In this document: positions 35,301 to 52,165 of the stretch, one piece after another | Layout of the letters: each line of letters opens with the position of its first letter | Numbering within the stretch: position 1 is the stretch's first letter | Source of the DNA: Casuarina equisetifolia | Taxonomy: Eukaryota; Streptophyta; Magnoliopsida; Fagales; Casuarinaceae | DNA length: 64,000 bases | Assembly: GCA_028551475.1 (NCBI GenBank) | Contig: CM052357.1 | Span: forward strand, 11,145,931-11,209,930 | Reading direction: 5' to 3' | Notes under the pieces: generated by a model | Seen by the model: the letters and a program-made list of their open reading frames with translations, nothing else | Told to the model about the DNA's origin: nothing | The model's database searches: none | Made by a program: the position numbers and the translations under genes

Positions 35301-38300
35301 TTTTTTATCAGCATGATACAAAAACTTGGCTCCTTCCAAAGGATGGGAATCCTTATTTCAAGTATTATGAAAATCAAAATGAAGAGATGCCTTACCTCAA
35401 AACTGAATGTATTATTTTTTCTAGCATCTTTTTTAGACCAATGTTCAAATGCTGTAATATGTATATATAATACTCAAATGCTGTAAAATCAAATTGTATT
35501 AGTATGTTTTGATGTAGTTTGGAAGCACCAACTAGTTAAGTGTCTCTTTGCAAGTAAATCGTCAATATGTTATCACAGTGATGTATGAAATCATGACTGT
35601 TTTCAAGAGGTTCTTAGATTTGCGATTCCTTGCATGGTTTTAAGGACCCAGTTCCTTTTGCAGAATGCCACAATAAGGTGACTGGTGGTGGATATCTATC
35701 CAAGAAAGGAGCTGCTTCCAATGTGGAGCATTGTTCTTGCTCTAAACCAGGTGCAAAGAGAAGGGTTTGGGAAGCTTCTTTGTCCTCGTTGAAGTCAAAA
35801 AAAGTGAAGGGAAGCCATTCAATCGACTGTCAGGCAGATTCCAGCTGTGGTTTAGCTCTGGGAAGTGATGAAAGTGATTATTGTTTTCGAGGATGTTCCT
35901 TAGAGAATTCAAAAGACAAATCTACAATGAAAGTTAATCCTAGAGCTCCATTTAATCACAACTGGGTGGAAAATATTGTGGAAGAACATGGATCAGGTAA
36001 TGTGCCAAAAGCTTCAGGAAACAGAGACTTCCAGTCAAAGGGAAAATGCATCAGAATCATGTTGATGAATATTGCTGATGATGCTAAGAGAAATCATCTC
36101 ACAAAGGTATTCTCAGCCTATTTTACCTTGTTTGGAATTAATCATATGTTGGCATCATGTAGATCCTTGTTTTACATTATGGAAAGCTTAATTTTGCATT
36201 TATCTTGGGGTAATACGTGTGACTTGTAGAGTTTGTTATTGCTGAGCATTAATTCTTTATATAGGTAATTGAAGACCTTGGTGGTGCTGTTGTCTCCGAT
36301 GGAAGTTTAAGTACACATGTTGTCACCGGAAAAGTGAGGAAAACGCTAAATTTCTGCACTGCTCTGTCTTCAGGGTTAGTATTATCCTCTAAAAGTAATG
36401 TCACATTTATTCAGATTCCTTGCTTTATTGGCTTAACTCTATCACATTTGCTCTCTCACTGAATCTGCAGTGAGTGGTTTCCTCGGATATTTCAGGCCAT
36501 CCAGTTTTTATTTTTCTCTTTAACAAGATGTTGTATCTTTAAATTATTCCCAGAAAGGGGGATCCTTGAAACCTCAATGCAAACTAGTTGTTTTTCCATT
36601 TCTCTTGATTATCTTCTGAATTTGGATTAATGCTGGATTTTGTTTTATTATAAAGATTAAGTGGAATATCATCAATAGTTATTTCCTGTTTGAACTGTGT
36701 TTTCTCTTTCTCCTTGTTATCTTTTGTTTTCTCTTGTTTTTTTCCTTTGAATTTTATATGAAGGCATTCCTTTGTTGCAGTTTGTGTAAGTTTGGGTATT
36801 TGTACTTTTAGTTACTCCCATATTTATATGATTTATATGGGCAACTGCAGCTTGCGATAGATAAGTAATAGAAAATTACGAAAAAAGGATTTAGTAACGG
36901 TCAGGAACTTCAAAGATCTCAATTCCTAAGTGACTATTATCCCTTATTTTTGATAGTTTGTAAGTAGAAAATCTTGGTCTGATATTGTTCAGTATTGGTT
37001 TCCTGAAGTGCTATGAAAAGTAAGCTCCCGTATGGTGTTATGTAACTTAATTTTGTTAGTATCAATTTCTGTCTGGAGAACAAGTTTTATTCTTCGGACT
37101 TGATTTACTAGGAAGAAATTGTAAAATTAACTGCTGATTCTTGTTACCTGCTGGAGTATATTCTTTGTGATCAGCATTGTTATTTTGATAATTTTTTTTC
37201 CTTTTTCTTTTTTACAATTTTGCTCCTGAAAATCTTGTGCATGCCGTTCTTATAAAGCAGGGTTTTTCTTCCTCTCAGAGTTTATCTCGCTACTATTTTT
37301 TATGCTTATAGAGATCTTTACTCTTACATTTTCGCACATATTGCTTCCATTATGAATTATAATCATTGAGGTGTTGCACATTATGCAGCGCTTGGATAGT
37401 TTTGCCAAGCTGGTTGAAAGAAAGCTTTCGTGAAGGAAGGTTTGTTGGTAAGTTAGGACTAGCTAGTTCTTACTAATGACTATTTAAGCACTTCTAATAT
37501 ACCCTTTTGGTTTGCCACCTAAATTTTCCAGATGAATTGCCCTTCATATTAAAGGACGAAGAATATAAAGTGAAGTACAGAGCTGAGCTAAAATGTGCAG
37601 TTCTGAGGGCAAAAGCAAGTTCTCAAGCTTTGCTAAAAGGGTATTGTTTCTGCATATCAACTCATGTTCAACCCCCTGCAAAGACCTTATCTGCCATTGT
37701 CAGGTCTGCTGGTGGAGAGGTAAGTTCTAAGAAGCTCTGAGTGCTAAGTATTTATTATATGTGCATCTGATTTTAACTGAACTCTCTTTACTCACATCTT
37801 GCAGATTCTATGGTGGTTACAATGCATTCTAAAATCGAACAAAATGACAGCATGTATTTATGATTTTCATGTTTTTCAATGCCTAAGATGTTTATGGAAA
37901 GGCTAAAAGATTCTGCAAAATCTCTAATGTTCTTAATACAATTTCACTTTTTATCACCCTCATATGAGCATTTGGAAATTTTTTAACTTAAGATTCTTTT
38001 TTCCCCCCCCCCCTCTCCTTTTCATTTGGTTGGTATTTGACTGATACTCTTCTAAAAGTGATCAACTGCACTGTGCTTGAGCTTTACTAATCATCACATG
38101 TGTGCTCCAGATCAGTTTAACTTTTGGAGTAGAGTACTATGACTTTCGTCAACTTCAATGCATGATATAACCTGATTGTAGTTTTGTGTGAGATAGGGTG
38201 GCCAGAATGTGTTACTGCCTAGTGCTAAGGCAGAAAGAACTCCCTTCCCACTTATGATGTTGTCATTCATGCCAATACAAGGACATTTTTTTACTTCCAT

Positions 38301-39345
38301 GCAGGCTGTCTGAACACATACACATGCAACCCTTTTGATACATGCAAGTAAATGAACTGAAAATGATTCACTTCAAGCTTTTCTTTGTGTACAATTTTTT
38401 TTATTGGTTTAAATTTCAGTACACTACTTTCTCACTCACATGAGTAGTTGGAATTTTCTTCTATGCTTATTTTATTTTATTTTATTTTCCTCTGTTGTCT
38501 CCATTTTCGACATTGTTTCTGGGGCAGAACATAACACTATTTATGCAAGCCATCTTGTGATTCTTGGGAGACTGCTATGTTTTATACTCTTGCGTTTTTT
38601 TCATCAACACAAAATGAAGTTGAAGCATGAAAATTCACAGCCTTTTTATCCACTAGGAGATCACATACTGTTCACATTTGTTGTAGATCAAAACCATTTG
38701 TTTTTGTCTTCACCGTTGTGCTAGGAAATTATAACAAGTGGACCATTTGTTATCAAGGATGTGCAAAGAACTTATTGGTCCACCCTTTTAGTTAGCTTCC
38801 AATTCTGTTTGCTTTATCTGCAGAGAATCGTGAATCTGTTGTTACTCTTTTGCTCTGAATTATCTGACGTGCCAGAAATTTGCATTTGCCTGCCGGATAA
38901 GAGGTTACTGAAATGAAAAAAATTAGAGGGACCTCTTTTTAACTGAATGCATGATCTTCCCTAAGGTGGCTACTCCTCTCCATTCAAGCTTGCCAAAAGT
39001 GGATGTCACCCTTTTTTTTATGCAAGCACACTGTTGAAATTGAAAACTTTGAACTCCTTGATCAAAGTGATATCTTTAAGGGGAAGAACTGGGGGAGGTT
39101 GCAAATTGGCTTATGTCAGTTATTACTTTCCCTAATTTACTTTGGTTTACTTTCAGATTATTTGGGGACTGGACCAAGTGAACGAACCATCCAAAACCGT
39201 CTTTGTTACATGTGAAGATGACATGGAAGAAGCGCTTTTAGCCGTAAAGAAAGGGGTATGGACATTCAGCAGTGAATGGTTAATGAACTGCATAATGAGA
39301 CAAGAGGTTGACCTGGAGGCTCCCCAGTTTGCGGTGTCCCTATAG
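32335..39345 (+). CDS. GNAT N-acetyltransferase fused to tandem BRCT domains
   Basis: Fourteen exons joined by GT-AG introns give 640 residues: 32335-32383, 32476-32577, 32752-32805, 32970-33043, 33145-33242, 33446-33497, 33960-34052, 34524-34634, 34907-35207, 35664-36106, 36265-36374, 37389-37447, 37532-37719, 39157-39345. All phases agree. A GNAT fold at about 130-235 has the acetyl-CoA loop QHKGLG (about 172-177) and FWLKQGF. A basic linker (KRRVW, KSKKVK at about 343-361) may be a nuclear signal. BRCT 1 spans about 440-525 (GAWIVLPSWLKES) and BRCT 2 about 550-638 (GVWTFSSEWLMNC), each with the conserved Trp. Tandem BRCTs usually bind phosphopeptides in DNA-damage or chromatin complexes, so a targeted acetyltransferase is inferred. 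The start at 32335 gives MARRKTS. The acceptor of exon 10 was chosen to keep the frame. Confidence 0.85.
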
Positions 39346-41744
39346 GAGACAGAAGTTTTGTTGATCATAGATGAATGTAAATTGCCCCCTTTCTCCCTCT
39401 CTATTAATTTCTCAATAAGGTAACTGTAAAGGAGTCAGAAACAGAATAGGTCCATTAATTATTGCAAACCTGTTTCTTGTCTCAAGAGAACAAATAGACA
39501 AGTATCCAGGTTTGAAAGCTGTTGGGGATTAAACACTTTTTCTTTATGTTGGAGGTGAATGCAGATACTAAGTTAGATAGGTGCTGATGGAGCAAACTCT
39601 GTTATTGTCAAAGCAAACATAAACATGCTATGAGAAACTCAACATGGCCGAACTTATTCTTGTTATGACAAATTTTGCTGTGGCAATGATAGCTTGATGA
39701 ATTATCCGGAGTCTGTTGCAGGTATAGCTGTTATATGGTCATCGTTTGAGATGATTATAGGTCAATGCACAGTTTAAGGCATCAATAGACCTTGTTTCAG
39801 ATAGTTCTTTGTATCTATTTATCTTCAGCAATTACTACACTCTACAGCAATCTCAAGATCTGCGTCTGGAGATCATAATCTTTTCTTGACGTTTTTTCTT
39901 AAATCATAAGTATTCATATTGAATGTAAATTCGCTTTTGTGGGAAATTCATCATGACTTGACAAGGGAGTAAATATGCTTTTGTGGTCTAGACCTCTTTA
40001 TTGAGCAATTTATTTGGAAAATTACAAATGTGTTTCCAGAATCAAGGGAGTAATGTCTTGATCCTATTAAGGAAAATCAGAATTCAAATATGAAGGTTCT
40101 TTGATCAAGTTAGAAATAATTTGTTTCCACTGTTGAAAAAAGAAATAATCTGTCTTTTTGCATGACTTTGAAGTAGACTTACAACTTTTGATATAACATC
40201 AACAAAATGATAGTTCCTTCTATGCATAGAAAAGCATGAACTCTTGTCCTTTACAAAACAGGGTGAATTACCGACCTGTACTTCTAAATGGCATATTATG
40301 TTTGTTTGCATGGAAGATGGACTAGAAAACAAACTAATTCTTAGAGTTTGAGTTGGAGTATTAAATCATGAAAGCATTCAAAAAAATTGTTAAATTGATA
40401 TACATGCTTCAAACTTATAGCAAATTAACTTTTTGAATTACTAAAAAATTATATGAAAGTTTTATTTATAATAAATTTTTGTTAAGAGAAGTGTGAAGAC
40501 CGTTAAGCAATACCAAATTCTTGTTTGAGAATTTTCTTTAAAGCTAAAAACATGTTCTTTTTTTATATAAGTTTGTTTTAAATAATTAAAATATACTTTC
40601 TTTTCCTAGTATTAGAGCTAGGATCAAGAGGCAATGCTCTTCTTACTCAAAAGGGGCTTATGACGAAGTCACAATGTTCACTTGTTGTAAAAAAGTGTTA
40701 AGAAGGGTGTTGATGTTGTTTTATATTACTTAAAAATTATCTTTAAAATGAAGTGTTTTTTTTTACAAGTCTAATTTTAGAATGAAATGGGTATTCTCAC
40801 AATCTTTTGCACCAATCTATTTTTTTATATAATATTTTTGTAAACTTAATATTTTATCACTAAATTAAGTAGTTATAAACTGAAAAAAAAAATGGCCAAC
40901 ACAGGTGTTTGATTACTTATAAGGAACTTTATCGTAATGAAACATTCCTCATTTTTTGTTCAATTTAATTATTGTTTTAACTTTTTATTTTCTTATAAAG
41001 ATAAAAGAATATTTTCACTTGAGTAAAAGTAAAGATTATGATATAAAAAAAGAGTTATCAGAATTAATTTTTGGATAATCTTATACCACAGGTTTGGTAA
41101 ACATAAGTTTAAATTGTGCAAATCAGGATAGTAATCTCCTAAATTACTCAATTGAATAAAGATAATAATAATAAAAATTAAAGAATCAAATTCTAAACCT
41201 CAAAGAGAGTTAATGACAGAAGAACAATATCGTGATATATTCAAACCACAATATTTGATATTGGATAAGTAGTGTGCATTTTATATGATACACTTCAATA
41301 AGGATGAACTCAATGGAACAAAAGAAGTATACGGCCTTATCAAGCCAAAAGTTTTATAAAAGAAAGAAAAAGTAAAAACTTTAGCGAATTTCTTTATTAC
41401 ATGAATTAATGGGGATTCTACCATTGAGTTAAAAAAAAAAAAAAAAAACACTGCAACATGTTCCTCTTACCTTAAACTCTTGGTTCCCTTCTTGAATGCC
41501 GAGACGAAGTCAATTTTATGCACTAGTTTTCTTGTTTTGTGTCAATTTCTACGAAGAAGATTTACTGGAGCCCGCGAAGAGGATAGAAAAAGAACGAAAA
41601 GATAAGTGGATGATGGTCGGAAACTCGCCCCGACACAGTGGACTCGTGTCCTGGGCTATGCTAGAAGGATAAGGCAAGCAGAGGGAGAGAAAATAGCCGA
41701 GTCCCCGTTCAGTGTTCGAGCAGTCCCAATTACTACGCTTTGAG
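39346..41744. other. Intergenic DNA between GNAT-BRCT and PrfB3
   Basis: This AT-rich region holds the 3' UTR of the upstream gene and the promoter of the next. It has a poly(A) run near 41431-41449 and no recognised domain or repeat. Confidence 0.5.
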
Positions 41745-44700
41745 ATGATGGCAAAACTGGCGGTAGAATTCGTTTTTGTAACAAAGCCCGGTACTTCTTC
41801 CTCTAGAAAGAGCAAAACACAGACCCGGCTTCTTCTGCCTTCCGCAGTTCGAGCTTGTCATCCCGTGGATGGCAATGACAAGGCCTTCGACCAGTTGGGT
41901 TCGTTCCCATTCCCTTCTCTCTTCTCTCTACGTTGGCATATAGAGCGTGTCTTAGTGCTGAAGTTTGGTATTTGTAACAATGTTTCTAAGAAATTCAGTG
42001 TGAGAGTTCATCTATGAAACTGTATATGTTCGACTTTGACGTGAAGTTGGTGGATTTTTACTAACACGTCAATTGTTTGAGACAATTTTGTAATTAAGTT
42101 GTTCATGCCTTGTTTGGTTTTTAAGGGAGTGTGGAGGGAACAACATGGAAAGACGTTGAAGTTTGAGACTTTGGGTCTTTGTTATTTCTTCCGCAATGAA
42201 ACTTATTGTTGAGAGTTTGGAACCTTCTTTTTGGTTAGCAGAGTGAGCTTTATCTTTGTTGTTGGCCTCAAAATTGCTTTCCTCAGTTTTTAAGTCAAGG
42301 GAGCTTAGCTTTTTGCCTCCAATGAGGAAGAGTAGTGTTTCCAAATTGGTAATGAAATGCTGCTCTGAAATTCCAATTTTTTAATATTTCTGTTCGTGAT
42401 AGAAGATGCTCATGTTATGCTTCACTTGATCATCTGCTGTCTTCTGAAATCCAAGATTGGGGAAATATAAATGTTTGCTTGCAACCAATAAAAAACATGT
42501 CAAAGCTTGGCCTTCTTGTTCTTGACGTGCAAATGTTGTGTTGCATTATGCTGTTGTTACTTTTCACCAATAGAAAACACGTTGTAGCTTGGCCTCCTTG
42601 TTATTGATTTGTTATTGCCTTTCACAACTAAAAAACACGTTGTAGTGGCCTCTGTGGTTTTATGATTTTACATGAAGAATTCTTAGGTTTCAATCTTTCC
42701 TTTCAATTTTGTTGCTTAATTTTTTAGCTCAATTCCTTTCCCCATGCGTGTGACTTATTGATGAATTATATTAGACTGTCTGGGAAACCAAGTTTAAACT
42801 TCTATTCACATTATTGTTACAATTATTATCACTCTAGGAAAATTTAGAATTAAATTGGTTTTAGGAGGGGAAAAAAAAAAGAAGGGAAAAAGAAGCACTA
42901 GATCATCGTCCTCATACAAGTGAATTAAGCGGAGTTGCTGAGAGTATGGCCTGTATATTGGGAAGTGATGGCAGACATGGTGTGGAATCGGGTGGGAGAA
43001 GTAGAGGAGGTAGGAGACTTAGGAGGAGTTTGAGTGTCGCTGATTGTATCAGTTGAAGAAGGCAGGCTTGTTTCTTGTGGTGGGCGTTAGATTTCTACTG
43101 CCTTTGCGCTATTTGTGCCTTATTGGAACTAAAAGATTAGTTTCCTGAGTTTCTTTTAAGATCCATCTTGTACTATGAACTTTGGCGATTGTACTGTCTG
43201 GTGAAGGTAAGTGGAGAAGCTTTCTGTTCTCAGTTTCTATGTTATGGCCCTACAATAATTTAACAACGTGAGTTTAGGATGAGATTTATAGATTTATATT
43301 TCTTGTGAAGATCCATGCCGAATGGCTTTGTAGTTCCCAGCCAAGCATCCTATCCATCAGCTTGCCCTTGTCCCCCAGTTCTTCCCTCAATCTGAGCCGT
43401 GCACTGGGTTTTTCATCTTTCTCTGCTGCCAACATACTGATTTATGTCCTTGAACTGATTTGGTTAGTGGCACTTGGATGTTGAGGATAGGCCACCACCT
43501 TCATTGTTCCCCTCCTTTTGCTCAATGCTTCTATAAATTTTCAAATTGGTTAGAATATTTATATTGACAAATGAATTTAAAAGAAAGTTTGAAACTTGTT
43601 TCCCAAATGGCATGATATAAGCGATTAGCAAGTCAAATGCATGAAGCAAAGAGTTGATTTGAACACTTGCTTAACTAGTGGACGAGACAAGAGCAACTGA
43701 TAACTTAAAGAGTTTTTATCACAGTTTACCCGAAATTGAGTAGACATTGTGGTATCAATCTCTGTTATAATAAGTAAAAATTCAGGTGCTTGGATTGGAT
43801 CTTTCAAATCCATTGATGTGAGAATATGGAAAATTCTAAATCAAGGCTGAAGCTAGCTACCATCAACGTAGGACTAAACAAAGAAAAACCACTTTAAAAT
43901 GGGGAAATGCATTGCTGTGTGAAACTTTTTCATTCAAATTCCAGACTAAAATAAATAATGGTAACATTTTATTTTATAACAATTTCTTGTAAATTTCTCA
44001 TATTGTATTGGATGTTCCCTATGCCACTGGGTTCATGTGTCACCTGTGGGAAAGTATACCTCTCTTCTGTTGTGCCGCAGTGTGGCTTGGTGTTTGTGTT
44101 TTGTGGGAACAACGTTATTGCTTATACAAACAAAAGTAACATTTGAAAGAAGGTTGACAATTCTATAGTTTTACAGATTTATTCTTTGTTATACTAGTGG
44201 ATAATCTGTTTATGCCTCACTACTGTATATATTTTTACCTCTTTTTAGAATTGTATTTGACAGCATTTATTTTTTTCCCCCTTCTTCTTTTTAGGGTTTT
44301 TGTCATTGAAAAAGAAGATTGACAATGCAGTTATTCGTGCGGAGATGCTTGCACCATCTGCCCTGGAACTTGAGGAAGCTAGAAGGACTGAACAGGAAGA
44401 AATAATACGTGAGTCTAACCTGTGGGATGATCCAGCTAAATCTGATAAAATCCTAGCCGAGTTGGCTAATCTTGCCAAAGTGGTTGATGCTCTAAAAGAC
44501 CTAACGTATAAGGTAATGTACATCCACTATTTTCTGTTGTTGTTTAAAAAGAAGAATCGACATTTGCTTTATAGAGACATAGATGGAGTGTGCAGTCATG
44601 GTTGGGATGCGTAGATCTTCGGAGACTAGGAAGCATATTTTTTTTTCCCCTGGTCTAAGCATAATTAAGTCTTTTACCATTTGGTTTCATGACCTCTAAT

Positions 44701-44883
44701 TTAACCAGATTTGATATGCAGGCATAGTGGCATGAATCTGCATTATACTTCATGCGGCATAAATTGCTTCATTTTTGTGTTATTTTTTCCTAGTATCTGC
44801 AGATTTGACTTTAGCCAGTTTCTGCAGGCTGAAGAAGCAAAGCTGATAGCAGAGTTGGCTGAGACTAAGGTTATCAACCATGG
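41745..44883 (+). CDS. PRFB3: Chloroplast release-factor-like PrfB3, 5' exons only (cut by gap)
   Basis: Three exons are visible: 41745-41898, 44295-44512 and 44828 into the gap. They encode a plastid-targeting-like N-terminus (MMAKLAVEFVFVTKPGTSSS), then LGFLSLKKKI, LAPSALELEEARR, LWDDPAKSDKILAELA and AEEAKLIAELAETK. These match the N-terminal part of plant PrfB3, a release-factor-2 homologue that has lost termination activity and stabilises petB mRNA in Arabidopsis plastids. Intron 1 is 2396 bp and intron 2 is 315 bp, both GT-AG. About two-thirds of the protein is absent: the assembly gap begins at 44884 and I find no later PrfB3 exon after 45383. Whether the gene is intact in the plant cannot be told. 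Confidence 0.85.
42480..42655. repeat. Short imperfect repeats in PrfB3 intron 1
   Basis: Three phrases of the type AAAACACGTTGTAGCTTGGCC (variants) occur near 42490, 42576 and 42629. They are intronic and non-coding. Confidence 0.5.
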
Positions 44884-45383
44884 NNNNNNNNNNNNNNNNN
44901 NNNNNNNNNNNNNNNNNNNNNNNNNNNNNNNNNNNNNNNNNNNNNNNNNNNNNNNNNNNNNNNNNNNNNNNNNNNNNNNNNNNNNNNNNNNNNNNNNNNN
45001 NNNNNNNNNNNNNNNNNNNNNNNNNNNNNNNNNNNNNNNNNNNNNNNNNNNNNNNNNNNNNNNNNNNNNNNNNNNNNNNNNNNNNNNNNNNNNNNNNNNN
45101 NNNNNNNNNNNNNNNNNNNNNNNNNNNNNNNNNNNNNNNNNNNNNNNNNNNNNNNNNNNNNNNNNNNNNNNNNNNNNNNNNNNNNNNNNNNNNNNNNNNN
45201 NNNNNNNNNNNNNNNNNNNNNNNNNNNNNNNNNNNNNNNNNNNNNNNNNNNNNNNNNNNNNNNNNNNNNNNNNNNNNNNNNNNNNNNNNNNNNNNNNNNN
45301 NNNNNNNNNNNNNNNNNNNNNNNNNNNNNNNNNNNNNNNNNNNNNNNNNNNNNNNNNNNNNNNNNNNNNNNNNNNNNNNNNNN
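44884..45383. other. Assembly gap, 500 N
   Basis: Exactly 500 undetermined bases. A round number usually marks a gap of unknown size, so distance across it should not be trusted. All long frames spanning it are artefacts. Confidence 0.99.
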
Positions 45384-46264
45384 AGATCAAACACATTAAT
45401 GTAAAGAATCATTGGATATGAGATATCATGAAAACCAAAGAGGTTGAGCTTGAAATGGTACATACTGAGATGATGGTTCCAATATGATAACAAAGGCACT
45501 TTGATGAGAAAAATTTGAGTATTGTTGGCGTGTAGCTGGCTTGGATTTTGCATGAGAAATTGAAATATGGAAATATCCCTCATTTAGGCTACATGGGGGA
45601 ATTGGTGGGCAAGTCTAGTCCATATTCGAGATTTATTGTTGGGTCATATTAAGATAATGTTGCCCTAAGGTTTAAAAAGGAAAAAAAGAGTTTTCTTTTT
45701 ATTGGTATGGCCATAAAAAAGAAAAAAGAAAGAAAAGAAAGAAAAGAGTAGGATTTTTGCAAGAATTAGAAGTCCCATGTAGTAGTTGATCAAATGCTTG
45801 ATTAAGGTTGATCCATTGTGTAATTGAGCTGAATTTTTGTCAGTAGGTTTGGAATTAGATGTTCTTCATTGTGAATAGTTTGATTGTCATTTGAAGCTCT
45901 TTACATCAATAGATCTTGGTCGAAAATCTAAGTAATTTTTCTCCAACTTTTTTTTATTAAGTTAATGTCTACAACTTGTTCTTTATTATCAATTGTTAAT
46001 TCTATTATTATTAGATTAGTAAATTTGTCCTATATCTATTGTTAAGGAATTGATTAAATTGTAAACATAAAAATTTATACAGTGGAGATTTAAGTAGACT
46101 CCTTCACATTGGAGGAGTTTTCATGTAAAAAAAATTCTCTTATATTAATTATGGTATTTGCATATTTTACTTGTAATTCAAACTATATTTTGTTGGTGTT
46201 TTAGTATTTTCTTATAGGTTCAATTAAAGTAGAAAACTTTATATATTTTTTCGCATCACTTTAT
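45384..46264. other. Intergenic DNA after the gap
   Basis: I see no gene. Sequence is AT-rich with A/G runs near 45680-45750. No PrfB3 exon is seen. Confidence 0.5.
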
Positions 46265-48390
46265 GCCTTCTTCGTCGTTACTTTCTCTTTTCCGACCACT
46301 AATTTTCATGTCTGGGCAGAAAGCCATTTTGATTCCTCACAAAAAGTGAAAAGGTTTCCCAAGGGAAGTTACATCCTATACATCGAATTAAGGTCAGTTT
46401 GTGTAAACAACTTCGGTCAATAATTATGAGTATTAATGGTTGTTAATATTTTAAAGGGCCCCAGCCTTGGGTTGTGTGTTTCTCTTCCTTTCGGCTTCTC
46501 ATTTTAAGACATTCTTGTATGGAAACTCATTCTTATCATGATGGTTGACAAGTGCCTAACTCAATTGGGAATAGGCCTTACTTTTTATTTTTTGGTCCAA
46601 GTTCGACACTTGGTATGTGAATATGGGTTTGTGTGTTGAAAAAAAAAAAAAGAATTCTTATTGGAATGAAAATTTGAGCTCAGTCAGTCACGGCAACTTT
46701 CACCATTATGCCGGCTCGTATGTGGTGGCCCAACACCCTCGTTCAAGTCTTGTCTCTTCAAAGTCATGGCAACACATCCCCAATTTTATTCCAACCACGA
46801 TGCAGACTTCATACCATTCTCTATATTTCTATTTCATTTTTTTTTTCATTTTTCTGGTTTCATTTCTTGTTTTTTAACACGAAATTTGGCGAAACTTCTA
46901 TAGGTATTTTCACTTGTCTTTGTTTGAATATAAAGCAAATGCAATTAAACAAAGTAGGTCCACAAAAGAATAAAGCATGGGCTTTATGCCCGTGAAGACC
47001 AGCGAGCATGGTAAGAAAGCAACCTTTGGGTCCCTAGGACTTTTGTACGTCTCTCAATCAGCTAGAATTCACAAATCAGGTTGCTATTCAATGCATGGGA
47101 AAGCAAGGCCAATTGACCAATGAAGATAATGAAGTATACTCTTGACTTTTACTATTTATGTTCACTTCATCTTCTCATAAAATGCTAAGTAGATGCAAGA
47201 GGTGTTGAGTCTTCAGTTTACTTTTTTAATTTTAGCTTAATGGTTGGTCTACATTAAATTGTATTTATAAAATAAATTCAAACTCATCATTTATATGTCA
47301 GATGCATCATTTCTGGAAATAAGTCTTTGGCAAGGAATTTTCAGAATTGTTACTAAGCTCAATTGCTTGGCTGCCTAAATCTTTATAAATAAAATAAAAT
47401 TTTGAGTTATCTTTTTTTATAGATATATGAATTTATTTAAAAACAACAAAGACTTTAAGAGAAAACTCATAATAATTCATTTAAGAGAAAATTAAGTTTA
47501 AAAATCCTTTACGTAGAATAAAACAAAACATCCTCTTGAAAATTTTGATATTTTTAAATAATCTTTTTAGTTACCTTTTATTAGCAATATATTGCTAGGT
47601 TTTCGTGTATAAATTATTTCTTAATTTACAAGTTCTTTTCCTTTGGGATGTAATTGCTCCATGCAACTTTGTCACAGAGTTAAATTTAGAACCTTATGAG
47701 ATCGAAGGCATTTGATCGCTAAGTAGGAGTCAGGGTATGACATTCTTGAGACATAACGATGGTCTCCAAATTTGTATGTGAGTTTTGTAATTTATCTAAC
47801 ATGCTAATAATAGTAGTAATATTGTTATTAGGATACCATACCTGTATATAATCATAAGTATCACAAGATATTGATATTGCTTGTATTGATTACAAGTTTA
47901 TTTCAGTGCATAGGTTTAATGAATATATGAAAGTTCCAAAAGAGTTTTTATTAATAACGAATCTTTTGTAAACTGATTCTTCTTCTTTTTCCCTTGAATT
48001 CACAATAGGACTTCTTCAATCCTGCTCTAGGTCAAGATCCTTCAGATTTCGTACTTTTCAAACTTGGTTGTCTCGCTAAAAGCTGTTTCTCATAAGGATT
48101 GCACGCAATCCTCATACTTTCTTTGCGTGGGAAGGAAGTTTCAATGGGGGTCAATTGAAAAGCACTAGCACAGTCGTTAGATGCTACACCTTTGTCACGT
48201 CAACCCAGGTTCTAGACCACGGACTTCCGCAAGAATAGAACTTTAGGCGTCATGGCCTATCCTCTACTCCTTCATTCTCTGTTAACCGGCGACCATTAAT
48301 GACCAGATTAGCATCCGAGCGCGATAAGGTCCTCAGTCAAAATAACGATATCAGGTTTAAAAGATTAGAACGAACAACAAAGATCAAAGA

Positions 48391-51468
<3,078 letters not shown>

Positions 51469-52165
51469 AGCTTTGAAGAAGCGACAACTAAGAAATTATA
51501 AATATTACTACTTGGTCCAAGATTTTGTACTATAATACTACTTCTGTGAACAAGTTGCTGCTTGAATCCAACATAGAAAGTCTCGACATAGGTTTCTTAT
51601 GGCTGGAAGAATAACTTGGTATGCTTCATTGTTATTATCCGTGTGTAGCTAGAACATTTTGGTGGTTCATGAAAAGCTTTTTGATTGAGGGATGCAAAGG
51701 AAAAATATATTGTCTAGTTATCTTTGAAACACCCTTTGCTTCAACTAACTCCATGTATAGCTTACCAACCTTTCCACTTGTGCATAATTCTTGGCTGTAT
51801 ATCTACCTTTGTTCTAAATTTTTAGATTATGGTTTGCTTCAACTTTCATTAGAAATCATTATTAAATTTGTCAAGAACTTATTTATGAACTCAGTTATGA
51901 GGCATATTCTTGGTTGATAAGAGCTAATTAATCTATAAAGATGGTATGTATATGATATTTATAACTCATTTGCGTTATAATGATCAAGCCCTTGAAACCC
52001 CTACACAATTCTGCTGGCGAATATTTGCAAGTAACATATCAAATAAGCTATAAATATCATATCTGATTGTTCCCAAGTTTTTTGCTGTCCATTTTTTCAA
52101 TAGGATAACTAATAAAAACGGAGATAGCGGGGCTTTACTATCCTAATCTTGTTTATGAAAATAAA

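Noticed and set aside
44711..45583. Long open frames across the N stretch on both strands
   Set aside because: They consist mainly of undetermined bases, so the openness is an artefact of the gap.
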